Source: Saccharomonospora iraqiensis subsp. paurometabolica YIM 90007
GTDB taxonomy: Bacteria > Actinomycetota > Actinomycetes > Mycobacteriales > Pseudonocardiaceae
DNA: 46,634 bases
Assembly (NCBI RefSeq): GCF_000231035.2
Contig: NZ_KI912258.1
Location: forward strand, 229,969-276,602
Direction: 5' to 3'
Shown here in pieces: positions 25,467-34,560 of the stretch (position 1 is its first letter; every line of letters begins with the position of its first letter). Made by a program: the position numbers and the translations under genes. The notes below the pieces were generated by a model that worked only from the letters and a program-made list of their open reading frames with translations, had not been told where the DNA came from and ran no database searches.

Positions 25467-26783
25467 TCACATCTGGTACCCGGCCCCCACCAGGCTTCTA
25501 CGGAGATGCTCAGCCGGCTCCCGGATTCGGGTCAGTGCCTGCGCGTCCTCCTCCACATACGCCAGCGTTCCACGCAGGATCTCTGCGCTGCGAGTCGAGC
25601 CGATCTCGTCGACCAGCGGGAGTATCCGCTCGGTGGTCTGGCGGGCGTCGTCCCACGACGCTGCGCGCATCTGCGCGTCGAGCAGGCAGGCCAGATGAAC
25701 ATAGCGCCCGCGCAGCGCGTGTGGGGGGAGTTGCGTGACGGACTCGTGGAACGCCTCGATCGCGCTCGACCACTGCGCGGAATCCGCATTGATCATGCCT
25801 TGATGCCATGACAGCTCCGGGTCGGTGATCCACCACGACCATGCCGGATCGTCATCCCGCACCCCCTCCAGGTAGAGCGAGTGAGCTTTGCGGAAGGTGT
25901 CGCGTGCAGCATAGTCGGCGCCGCCGAGCGCGAGAGCCCGAGCCTCACGGGTGTGGAAGAGGGCACGCATACGCGGCGAGAGGTCTCGCGTTTCCAGCAC
26001 CATCCGGGCGATGCGCCGAGCCTCCGCAGCGTGGCCGAGGTAGCCCGCGTGCATGGACATGTTCTGCAGCGTGAGGAGTTCCATGCGCGAATCTCCCGCC
26101 ATGCGGGAGAGGTGCAGTGCCTCGTGATTGACGTCCCGGGCCAGATCGTGTTCCCCGGCGTCGAACAGGAGCCACCCGGTGACTTCGCCGAGTTCACCGG
26201 CCGCCGCGTGGAGGTCGCGCTCCACACGTCGGGAGCACTCCGCTTTCCCCAGCTTCCGCCGCACCGCGCGGAACAGTGAGAGCGCCAGCCGGGACGTCGA
26301 ATCGCCACCGAACTTCCCGTCCATCACCACCAGCTCGCGGATGCGTTCGTGCAGACCTTCGACGTAGTCGGCGTCGAGCGGAGGAGCGGGCGTTGCCGCG
26401 GAAGCGGAACAGTCGTCGGCATGCCGTGTTCCGGGGAGCGTGACCTCGCCGTGTTGATACTCGTCGGTCAGCCTCTGCGCGTGTCGGCGAGACCCTGCCG
26501 CGAGCGCGCGACGAACGTCTGCCTCATGGGTCCGCTTGGTGTTGACCAGGTCGTGGTAGGTCGTCAGGAGAGATCCGTCCGCGCCGACCGCTTCGTCGCA
26601 GACGCTCCAGAATCGGTCGTCGGCGCGTGCCCGGCCGCTCTCGATGTGTGCCACGGTTGTGCGATCGCAGAAGGCGGACTTCGCCAGTTGTCCTTGCGTC
26701 AATTCCGCCGACTTCCTCAAGACGGCGAGTTGCTCCCCCAGAGCACGGCGTTTGGCGACGATGTGGTCCGGCTCGCGCGCCAT
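25467..26783 (-). CDS. XRE-family HTH regulator with TPR-like C-terminus
   Basis: 438 aa from ATG 26783, chosen because GAGGGGAAG lies about 11 bp upstream; GTG 26792 is too close to that site. The helix-turn-helix is at residues 16-68 (LAVLRKSAELTQGQLAKSAF, RTTVAHIESGR). The rest is helical, with TPR-like segments such as GWLLFDAGEHDLARDVNHEA, AEARRIARMVLETRDL and DARQTTERILPLVDEIGS. This is the common actinomycete XRE-TPR regulator layout. Divergent genes at 27005 and 27479 are candidate targets. Its place between two CRISPR arrays raises the possibility of a link to CRISPR expression, for which there is no direct evidence. Confidence 0.85.
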   Translation of the reverse strand: MAREPDHIVAKRRALGEQLAVLRKSAELTQGQLAKSAFCDRTTVAHIESGRARADDRFWSVCDEAVGADGSLLTTYHDLVNTKRTHEADVRRALAAGSRRHAQRLTDEYQHGEVTLPGTRHADDCSASAATPAPPLDADYVEGLHERIRELVVMDGKFGGDSTSRLALSLFRAVRRKLGKAECSRRVERDLHAAAGELGEVTGWLLFDAGEHDLARDVNHEALHLSRMAGDSRMELLTLQNMSMHAGYLGHAAEARRIARMVLETRDLSPRMRALFHTREARALALGGADYAARDTFRKAHSLYLEGVRDDDPAWSWWITDPELSWHQGMINADSAQWSSAIEAFHESVTQLPPHALRGRYVHLACLLDAQMRAASWDDARQTTERILPLVDEIGSTRSAEILRGTLAYVEEDAQALTRIREPAEHLRRSLVGAGYQM

Positions 26784-27004
26784 GGCGGTCACTTCCCCTC
26801 AATCTGCCGACGATATCCACGAGACTATCGCCGACTCTCGGCGGAGACCACGGAGAACAGGGGTGAATATGAGGTGCGCGCTCGTTCACACGGATGCCCA
26901 CACTCATCCTTGTCGCGCAGGATCGTCGTGACGGATCCGGCCGATCCAAGGAGCTGTACTCGCCCGACACGCCGCTTTCCGTGCCCGAGTAGGAAGGAGG
27001 AGAC

Positions 27005-27400
27005 ATGCCGTCAACGAACAACGGGGAGAAGGCTTCGTTGTCGCGAAGCCAGTGGCAGGCGCTGGACGACCTCTTCGCGGAGATGTGCGAGCGTAGCCAT
27101 GGACAGTGGGAAGATCTGCACGACCGGGCACGTGGGGTGTTGGAGACGGTGTCTCCGGCCTCGTGGCGTAATGCGCGGGTCAACCCCTCGGAAGGTGATC
27201 CAGCCCTACAACGCCACGTCCATGAGATCGTCGGCGCACTCCTGCATCTCGCCGAGGCGGCTCCGGGTGACCGACGGGCTATTCGAGTGACCGGGCGGCA
27301 GGTTTGTGAGCTGGGCGAGCGAATGCTTCGGTATTCGGAGGGAAACGGCGGGGCACGACAGGACCTATACGAATCGCCAAGCACCGGGGGACCGAGTTGA
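27005..27400 (+). CDS. hypothetical protein, 131 aa
   Basis: ATG 27005 has a strong AGGAAGGAGGAG site 5-10 bp upstream. The sequence is mostly helical and polar: LSRSQWQALDDLFAEMCERS, EDLHDRARGVLETVSPASW and QRHVHEIVGALLHLAEAAPGD, then VTGRQVCELGERMLRYSE. No known family, signal or membrane segment is recognised. It is divergent from the XRE regulator across 221 bp and followed 78 bp later by another small gene with an equally strong ribosome site, so the two are probably co-transcribed. Confidence 0.7.
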   Translation: MPSTNNGEKASLSRSQWQALDDLFAEMCERSHGQWEDLHDRARGVLETVSPASWRNARVNPSEGDPALQRHVHEIVGALLHLAEAAPGDRRAIRVTGRQVCELGERMLRYSEGNGGARQDLYESPSTGGPS

Positions 27401-27478
27401 TCCCCTACCGGATCCGACCGGGACTGATCGCCGGGGACTGATGTCTTGATCGGAAGTTCGGGTGAAAGGAGGAGGGAC

Positions 27479-27775
27479 ATGTCAGCACTGACCAACGTCG
27501 GCAGCTCACCCGGGAAGGGGCGGCTGTCGACAGCGCGGCTGCGCATAGCTCGGGCGATCGAGTCAGAGACCGAGCCGCTGTACCGGCGTAAGGACGCCGG
27601 ACACGACGACGTTCTCCCGGCATTGCGAGCTATCGCCTTCTTGGCGCTTGAGCTTGGCTTCACGATCGCGGAGGAGGGAGGATTGGATTGTTCGGAGGTC
27701 GAAGCAGCCGTCGCGCGGGTGTACGACCTTCCGGACTATGGCGATCAGGACCCGCGACACGAGGTCCCGGCATGA
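27479..27775 (+). CDS. hypothetical protein, 98 aa
   Basis: Start chosen at ATG 27479 because AAGGAGGAGGG is 4-12 bp upstream; an in-frame upstream start at 27446 lacks a site. The protein is helical (RLSTARLRIARAIESETEP, DVLPALRAIAFLALELGF, CSEVEAAVARVYDLPDYG), with no recognised domain. It is likely co-expressed with the 131-aa gene. It ends about 80 bp before the array 2 leader. Confidence 0.65.
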   Translation: MSALTNVGSSPGKGRLSTARLRIARAIESETEPLYRRKDAGHDDVLPALRAIAFLALELGFTIAEEGGLDCSEVEAAVARVYDLPDYGDQDPRHEVPA

Positions 27776-27854
27776 GTCTCGCTGGGTGGGTAGCTCCGCG
27801 GCTTCGAGCGGCCAGCACCGTAGAGGGCAGGGGCTCGCGGTGCGTAGGCTGCAT

Positions 27855-27908
27855 GGCAAAGTAAATGAAAACCGCTGTTGGGGCTCGCATCGTCGCAGGT
27901 CATCAAGT
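27855..27908 (+). promoter_or_regulatory. CRISPR leader, array 2
   Basis: Contains AAGTAAATGAAAACC and ends GCAGGTCATCAAGT against the first repeat, matching the other two leaders. The spacing between these two blocks is similar in all three. Confidence 0.8.
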
Positions 27909-30900
27909 GTGTTCCCCGCGTGTGCGGGGGTGGTCCACCCGCCCACCGGGTGGGGCGCACTCCACTGTGGTGTTCCCCGCGTGTGCGGGGGTGGTCCCCA
28001 GGCGTCGGCGCTGATCGAGACGCTGGACATCGTGTTCCCCGCGTGTGCGGGGGTGGTCCCTGCGCCTTCCCCCGGTCGCCCATCGAGCAGGCGGTGTTCC
28101 CCGCGTGTGCGGGGGTGGTCCCCAATCGCGGTTGGCGTAGACGGTCGCCTGATCGTGTTCCCCGCGTGTGCGGGGGTGGTCCCCACCGTCCGGGGTAATG
28201 CTCGCAACCAGGGTAGTGTTCCCCGCGTGTGCGGGGGTGGTCCGGTCCACCGTGGTCCGGACCGGGCGGGTACGGAGTGTTCCCCGCGTGTGCGGGGGTG
28301 GTCCGCCGGGCACGGGCCGGATCACGATCACGGGCAAGTGTTCCCCGCGTGTGCGGGGGTGGTCCGGAAAAACGAGGTAAATGATTCCACGCTCACGAGT
28401 GTTCCCCGCGTGTGCGGGGGTGGTCCGTGATACCCGCCGTACTTGTTCAGGATGTAGAGGTGTTCCCCGCGTGTGCGGGGGTGGTCCCTGTGCGTTGTGC
28501 ACGATCGCCTCGACACAGCGGTGTTCCCCGCGTGTGCGGGGGTGGTCCTGGGGAGGAATCCATGAAAAAGCCCCTCCCGGCGTGTTCCCCGCGTGTGCGG
28601 GGGTGGTCCGGGTGATCCCGCGAATGAAAAAGCCCCTCCCGGGTGTTCCCCGCGTGTGCGGGGGTGGTCCGGGCGCGTCCCCCAGCCGTTCACGGTGTCG
28701 GGGGTGTTCCCCGCGTGTGCGGGGGTGGTCCCCGCGACGGCATCGCCTGCGACGAGGTTGCCGAGTGTTCCCCGCGTGTGCGGGGGTGGTCCCTCGGGCT
28801 CACCGGGGACACGGCGCGGGACACGGTGTTCCCCGCGTGTGCGGGGGTGGTCCGCAAGACCCGGAGTTTCCGCCCCCGACCGGTAAGTGTTCCCCGCGTG
28901 TGCGGGGGTGGTCCCCTGATCTACACCGATCCGTGATCGGGCCAGTACGTGTTCCCCGCGTGTGCGGGGGTGGTCCCACTGACCTGACCCGGGTGGCCGC
29001 CGACGACCGGTGTTCCCCGCGTGTGCGGGGGTGGTCCCGCGGCTCATGGCCCCACCCGGCGCCCGCCGGGGTGTTCCCCGCGTGTGCGGGGGTGGTCCCG
29101 GCGGGCCGTGCGCCGTGGCGTCGTCGGCGACGTGTTCCCCGCGTGTGCGGGGGTGGTCCCGTGGTGCCGTCGGCGGTGGCCTTGGCGAACGAGTGTTCCC
29201 CGCGTGTGCGGGGGTGGTCCTGATCCGTGGGTGGTGATGTAGTGGCGACCGTGGTGTTCCCCGCGTGTGCGGGGGTGGTCCGTCGACGGCACGTACTGAG
29301 AGTGACGTTATCCGGTGTTCCCCGCGTGTGCGGGGGTGGTCCCCTCTCCACGTCCGACCGGGAGGCGTGGCGAGAGTGTTCCCCGCGTGTGCGGGGGTGG
29401 TCCGCGAACCCGCCTCATCCGCGAACGCGTCTACGCGTGTTCCCCGCGTGTGCGGGGGTGGTCCCGGCCAAGGGCTGTGTTCGCCGTGCCACGACAAGTG
29501 TTCCCCGCGTGTGCGGGGGTGGTCCTCCACGTCCGGGGCGGCCGTGTGCACCAGCGCCGTGTTCCCCGCGTGTGCGGGGGTGGTCCAGGCGTGGGCCGAC
29601 CTCGACACCGTGCGGGAGGAGTGTTCCCCGCGTGTGCGGGGGTGGTCCCCCGTCGAGCACCTTGTCTTCGGCGAGCGAGAGGTGTTCCCCGCGTGTGCGG
29701 GGGTGGTCCCTCGACGCTCCGCCCTGGCGGGAGCGCGCGCAGGTGTTCCCCGCGTGTGCGGGGGTGGTCCCCTCGTAGTACCAGGTGGGGCTGTGGGTGC
29801 CGTCGTGTTCCCCGCGTGTGCGGGGGTGGTCCGCAGCTGAAGCAGGTCACGATCGGTGGTCGGTGGTGTTCCCCGCGTGTGCGGGGGTGGTCCCGGAAAT
29901 CCCCACGGGGACTGAGCACACGCGACGTGTTCCCCGCGTGTGCGGGGGTGGTCCCACGGCGTACGCCTCGCCCGAGCGGTCCGGCGCGTGTTCCCCGCGT
30001 GTGCGGGGGTGGTCCCAAGATCCTCGGCTCGATCGAGGAGCTGTCCGAGTGTTCCCCGCGTGTGCGGGGGTGGTCCGAGGCGCTCCGCTGCGTCGGCCAG
30101 TGGCAGGCCGTGTTCCCCGCGTGTGCGGGGGTGGTCCCCGCCGGCGATGCCGCCGAGTCCCTGCTCGACGGTGTTCCCCGCGTGTGCGGGGGTGGTCCCC
30201 GTTCCTTGATCTGCTGCGCATCCTCGCGGGTGTGTTCCCCGCGTGTGCGGGGGTGGTCCCACAGCATCGCGCCGAATGGATCATCGTCCGGCAGTGTTCC
30301 CCGCGTGTGCGGGGGTGGTCCCCGGCACCGCTTCACCCACCAGGCCGATGCCGCGTGTTCCCCGCGTGTGCGGGGGTGGTCCGCAGTACTGCTCCGCGCA
30401 GCGCACCGACGGGTGGTGTTCCCCGCGTGTGCGGGGGTGGTCCGCCATCCCCTGCGTGTCTCTGCGCAGGTCTGCGGTGTTCCCCGCGTGTGCGGGGGTG
30501 GTCCGGGGACAGAAGCGGGCAGAACAGAGCTTGCGGTGTGTTCCCCGCGTGTGCGGGGGTGGTCCCAGCTCGCACTCATCTGAGGAGGACCGATGTCCGT
30601 GTTCCCCGCGTGTGCGGGGGTGGTCCGCGTTGGCGAGCATGGTTGAGAGCGGGAACTCGGTGTTCCCCGCGTGTGCGGGGGTGGTCCGGAACGGTTCCGG
30701 TCCACCTCGGCGGGGCCGGAGTGTTCCCCGCGTGTGCGGGGGTGGTCCGTGTGACCGGGCTTCGGTGCCGGCGGTGGAGACGTGTTCCCCGCGTGTGCGG
30801 GGGTGGTCCGTGTTCACCTACGACCTGGAGGGCCGCACCGTCGTGTTCCCCGCGTGTGCGGGGGTGGTCCCCCGGCCGTCGCCCCCGGCGGAGCCGTGTG

Positions 30901-31595
30901 CGGGTGTTCCCCGCGTGTGCGGGGGTGGTCCCTCGACGCTCCGCCCTGGCGGGAGCGCGCGAAGGTGTTCCCCGCGTGTGCGGGGGTGGTCCCACGGCTG
31001 GTGGCACCCAACGTCCCCGGTCGTGGTGTTCCCCGCGTGTGCGGGGGTGGTCCCCGGACGAGGTCCGGGTGATCCGGCCGGGTGTCCGTGTTCCCCGCGT
31101 GTGCGGGGGTGGTCCGTAGACGGCGATCCAGCCGTGGGGGATTCCGCCGTGTTCCCCGCGTGTGCGGGGGTGGTCCCCGTGTTCGTGATCGCCGACCCGC
31201 TCGACGGGTGTGTTCCCCGCGTGTGCGGGGGTGGTCCCGCCACCCTCGGCCGGCTGCTCGGGTTCCAGATGTGTTCCCCGCGTGTGCGGGGGTGGTCCGG
31301 TGCGCAGCTTCGCGGTGGCGTTGGGTGTGCCGTGTTCCCCGCGTGTGCGGGGGTGGTCCGAGATCTGGTGGTTGAGCTGCAGCGCCAGGTCGTGTTCCAG
31401 CGCATGCGAAGGGCTGATCAAACACGACAAGAGGCACATGACGTCGTCGGTGTTCCCTGCGCAGACGAGTGGCCTCGCGGTCATGGCCGCAGGATGTCCG
31501 CGTCGAGGTCTTCGCCACGCATGCGGGGCATTCATCGACGCAGCCGAATCCAGCTCATGACCTCCGAGTCTTCCTCATGTTCGCGGGGGAGGACC
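27909..31595 (+). CRISPR. type I-E CRISPR array 2: 57 intact repeats plus four decayed repeats, about 57 spacers
   Basis: 28-nt repeats starting GTGTTCCCCGC with loop GTGT in the CCCCGC/GCGGGG hairpin and ending GGTGGTCC; spacing is 61-62 nt. The last intact repeat is at 31332. Decayed repeats follow at about 31392, 31450, 31508 and 31568, still 58-60 nt apart. The two latest begin GTCTTC instead of GTGTTC, and the one at 31508 has a GCAT loop like array 1. Spacer 4 (28122-28154) is identical to spacer 11 of array 3. Spacers 30 and 50 differ at one base, and spacers 11 and 12 share 19 nt. Confidence 0.98.
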
Positions 31596-31758
31596 AGGAT
31601 GCCATCCGACGGTGTCATAGCTGCCGTTCAGATCCTCGTGGTCGGTCCCACCGGCAGACCGTGTAGTCGTTTCGCGATTCGCTTCCCAGCGGCCTGTAAC
31701 GACAGCCGCGGCCCGAGAGACATATGGGGGACCGTGCCGACGATGACCTCTGGGGGTT
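31596..31758. other. intergenic region before cas3
   Basis: 163 bp between the decayed array tail and the cas operon. It must hold the cas promoter unless transcription reads through from array 2. I see no convincing -35/-10 pair or operator. Confidence 0.4.
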
Positions 31759-34560
31759 GTGTTGGGCCACTCGACTGCCTGGCTCTCGGGCTGGGCGAAG
31801 TCGTACTTCGACCGGGAAACGAGCCAGGTCACGCATTGGCTTCCGCTGTTCCAACACCTTGAGGACAGTGCCGCCGTGGCGCATCGCCTGGTCGCCGACT
31901 GGGTGCCGGGGCAGGTCGTTCACCGCATCGGAGCGGCTCTTCCGGGTGGGGAGGACGACGTCGGCACGCTCGCCGCGTGGCTCGCCGGAGTGCACGATGT
32001 CGGCAAGCTGTCGCCCGCGTTCGTCGTGCAGGCGCCGCGGCTGGCCGACCGGATGCGGGATCACCAGCTCCACGCCGATCCCGCCTTGAAGGACAGTCCC
32101 GCGCGTAGCGGCGTGAACCACTCGCTCGTCGGCCACGTCGCGGTGCGGGACTGGCTGGTCTCCGAACTGGACCTCCCACGTCGGGGCGCGGCGACCCAGT
32201 TGGCGTCCGTCGTGGGCAGTCATCACGGCATCTCGCCGGAGCGTGCGACGTTGTCGCGGGGCACCGACTTCCCGCACCTCGCCGGGACGGGGGTGTGGCA
32301 GGAGGCTCGTGTGGACGCGCTGTCGCACATCACCGGGTCCGTCGACGCCGACGGTGTGCTGCGTAAGCTATGGGACACCCGGCTCGACTCACCGTTGCTG
32401 GTCCTGCTCAGTGCGATCGTCGTGGTGGCCGACTGGATCGCCTCCAACACGGCCCTGTTCCCGTTGGAGCCGGTCAGCACGGCCGAGTACCTCACCGAGC
32501 CGGACCCCGAGCGCACCCGGCACCGGCTCGATCGCGCCTGGCGGCGGCTCGACCTCCCGGCACGGTGGAGCCCCCCGCCGGGCACGGACATCGACGCGCA
32601 GTTCCGCGAGCGGTTCCCGCACATCGAGAAACCACGGCCGGTGCAGCGCGCGGTGGTCGAGACGGCCCGCGACCTGAGCGAACCCGGGTTGATGATCGTG
32701 GAAGCGCCCATGGGGGTGGGCAAGACCGAGGCCGCGCTCATCGCGGCCGAGGACCTGGCCCGCACGTTCGGCTCCGGCGGGGTGTTCGTCGCGTTGCCGA
32801 CGCAGGCCACCAGTGACGCGATGTTCGTCCGGGTCGCCGACTGGCTGCGTGCCCTCCCGCGCGGCGACGACGCGCCGCCGGTGGACGTGACGCTCGCGCA
32901 CGGGAAAGCCTCGCTCAACGACACGTTCGACGGCCTCGTCCGCGAGGGGGAGTTCGCCTGTGTCGGGGAGGACTCCGCGGACTCCATCGCGGTGCATCAG
33001 TGGCTGCAGGGGAACAAGAAAGGCCCGCTCGCGGCGTTCGTGGTCGGCACCATCGACCAGGTGCTGGTGGCCGGGCTGAAGAGCCGGCACCTGATGCTGC
33101 GGCACCTGGCGCTCGCGGGCAAGGTCGTGGTGATCGACGAGGTGCACGCCTACGACGTCTACATGTCGCAGTATCTGCACCGGGTGCTGCACTGGCTCGG
33201 CGCGTACGGGGTGCCGGTCGTGCTGCTGTCCGCGACGCTCCCGGCCGCGCGCCGGGCGGAACTGGTCCGCGCCTATGCCGCGGGCCGGGGAGAGGTTCCC
33301 GAGATTCCGACGGGAAAGGACACGGCGTACCCGGCGGTGTCCACGTCGGCCGATCCGGCACCGCGCACGGTCGACGTCGACGAGCCCCCGGCCGAGGTGG
33401 GGATCGACCGGCTGCCGGACGACCTCGACGCGCTCGTGCGTTATCTCCGCGACGCCCTCGCCGAGGGTGGGTGTGCGGCGGTGGTGCGCAACACGGTGGA
33501 TCGGGTGCAGGAGACCGCCGACCGGCTGGCCGAGGAGTTCGGCGGCGACCGCGTTACGGTGAACCACTCGCGGTTCCTCGCGTGCGACCGGGCCGGGATC
33601 GACACGGGCCTGGTCCGCCGGTTCGGCCCACCGGGGCCGGACAACGACCGCGCCGGCCCGCACATCGTGGTGGCCTCGCAGGTGCTCGAACAGTCCCTCG
33701 ACGTGGATTTCGACCTGCTCGTCACCGACCTCGCCCCGGTCGACCTGGTGCTGCAGCGCCTCGGCCGCACCCACCGCCACCGGCGGGAGCGCCCCGGCCC
33801 GGTGCGGGCGCCGCGGTGCGCGGTCGTCGGGGTCCAGGACTGGCATGGCACACCGGTGCGGGCGGTCCGCGGTTCGCGGGCGGTGTACGGGGAGTATCCG
33901 TTGCTGCGGTCGGCCGCGTTGCTGGTCGAGCGGGACACGGTGCGCCTGCCGGACGACATCGCGCCGCTCGTGCAGGCCGGATACGGCGACGACCCGATCG
34001 GAGACCCGTCCTGGCATCCGGCGCTGACGGCCGCCGCCGAGGCCGCCGACGCGAAGGCGCGGGAACGGCGGCACAAGGCCGCGACGTTCCTGCTCGACGA
34101 GGCCGCATCGGGGGCGAGCCTGATCGGCTGGGTGCAGGCCGGGGTCGGGGACGCCGAAGGCCCGCACGGCGCGGCGCAGGTGCGGGACGGGGCAGACTCG
34201 CTGGAAGTTCTGGTTGTGCAGCGGGACCGGGACGGCGGCCTGCTCACCCCGGACTGGATCGCCGAGGGGGCGGCCACCCAGATCCCGCTCGACGACGTCG
34301 TGCCACCGGATCTGGCGAGGATCGTGGCCGCCTGCTCGCTGCGTCTCCCCTTCGCCATGTCACACGAAGGTGTGATCGATGAGGTTATCCGCGTTCTGGA
34401 GGACGAAAGCCGGTTCACTGCCTTCGATCAGACACCGCTGTTGGCCGGGCAACTCGTGCTCGCGCTCGACCAGCAGCGCCGTGCCACCGTGTGCGCCGGG
34501 CAGCACGAGTTCCGGCTCACCTACGACACCCGCCGGGGGCTGATCCATGAGCGCCACTGA
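31759..34560 (+). CDS. cas3: type I-E CRISPR helicase-nuclease Cas3
   Basis: 933 aa from GTG 31759, with GGGGG just upstream. The N-terminal HD nuclease carries HDVGK in VHDVGKLSPAF, then NHSLVGHVAV and GSHHGI. The SF2 helicase shows APMGVGKTEAAL (Walker A), VIDEVHAYD (DEAH-type box), SATL (motif III), and QVLEQSLDVDFD with LQRLGRTHRH (motifs V-VI). It is recruited by Cascade to R-loops and degrades the target strand. The gene is full-length and intact. It overlaps casA by 14 bp and leads an eight-gene operon. Confidence 0.97.
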   Translation: MLGHSTAWLSGWAKSYFDRETSQVTHWLPLFQHLEDSAAVAHRLVADWVPGQVVHRIGAALPGGEDDVGTLAAWLAGVHDVGKLSPAFVVQAPRLADRMRDHQLHADPALKDSPARSGVNHSLVGHVAVRDWLVSELDLPRRGAATQLASVVGSHHGISPERATLSRGTDFPHLAGTGVWQEARVDALSHITGSVDADGVLRKLWDTRLDSPLLVLLSAIVVVADWIASNTALFPLEPVSTAEYLTEPDPERTRHRLDRAWRRLDLPARWSPPPGTDIDAQFRERFPHIEKPRPVQRAVVETARDLSEPGLMIVEAPMGVGKTEAALIAAEDLARTFGSGGVFVALPTQATSDAMFVRVADWLRALPRGDDAPPVDVTLAHGKASLNDTFDGLVREGEFACVGEDSADSIAVHQWLQGNKKGPLAAFVVGTIDQVLVAGLKSRHLMLRHLALAGKVVVIDEVHAYDVYMSQYLHRVLHWLGAYGVPVVLLSATLPAARRAELVRAYAAGRGEVPEIPTGKDTAYPAVSTSADPAPRTVDVDEPPAEVGIDRLPDDLDALVRYLRDALAEGGCAAVVRNTVDRVQETADRLAEEFGGDRVTVNHSRFLACDRAGIDTGLVRRFGPPGPDNDRAGPHIVVASQVLEQSLDVDFDLLVTDLAPVDLVLQRLGRTHRHRRERPGPVRAPRCAVVGVQDWHGTPVRAVRGSRAVYGEYPLLRSAALLVERDTVRLPDDIAPLVQAGYGDDPIGDPSWHPALTAAAEAADAKARERRHKAATFLLDEAASGASLIGWVQAGVGDAEGPHGAAQVRDGADSLEVLVVQRDRDGGLLTPDWIAEGAATQIPLDDVVPPDLARIVAACSLRLPFAMSHEGVIDEVIRVLEDESRFTAFDQTPLLAGQLVLALDQQRRATVCAGQHEFRLTYDTRRGLIHERH

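Noticed and set aside
31469-31666. Short ORF across the decayed tail of array 2.
   Set aside because: Covers degenerate repeats and has no ribosome site or family match.
23767-31862. Many long frames over the CRISPR arrays encoding periodic proteins (for example PPPHARGR or PRVCGGGP every 20 residues).
   Set aside because: The 61-nt periodicity of stop-free repeats produces them; they are translations of CRISPR repeats, not genes.
32389-34167. Long minus-strand frames opposite cas3 and casA (also 34517-36400).
   Set aside because: Low-complexity Arg/His/Val shadows of intact cas genes.
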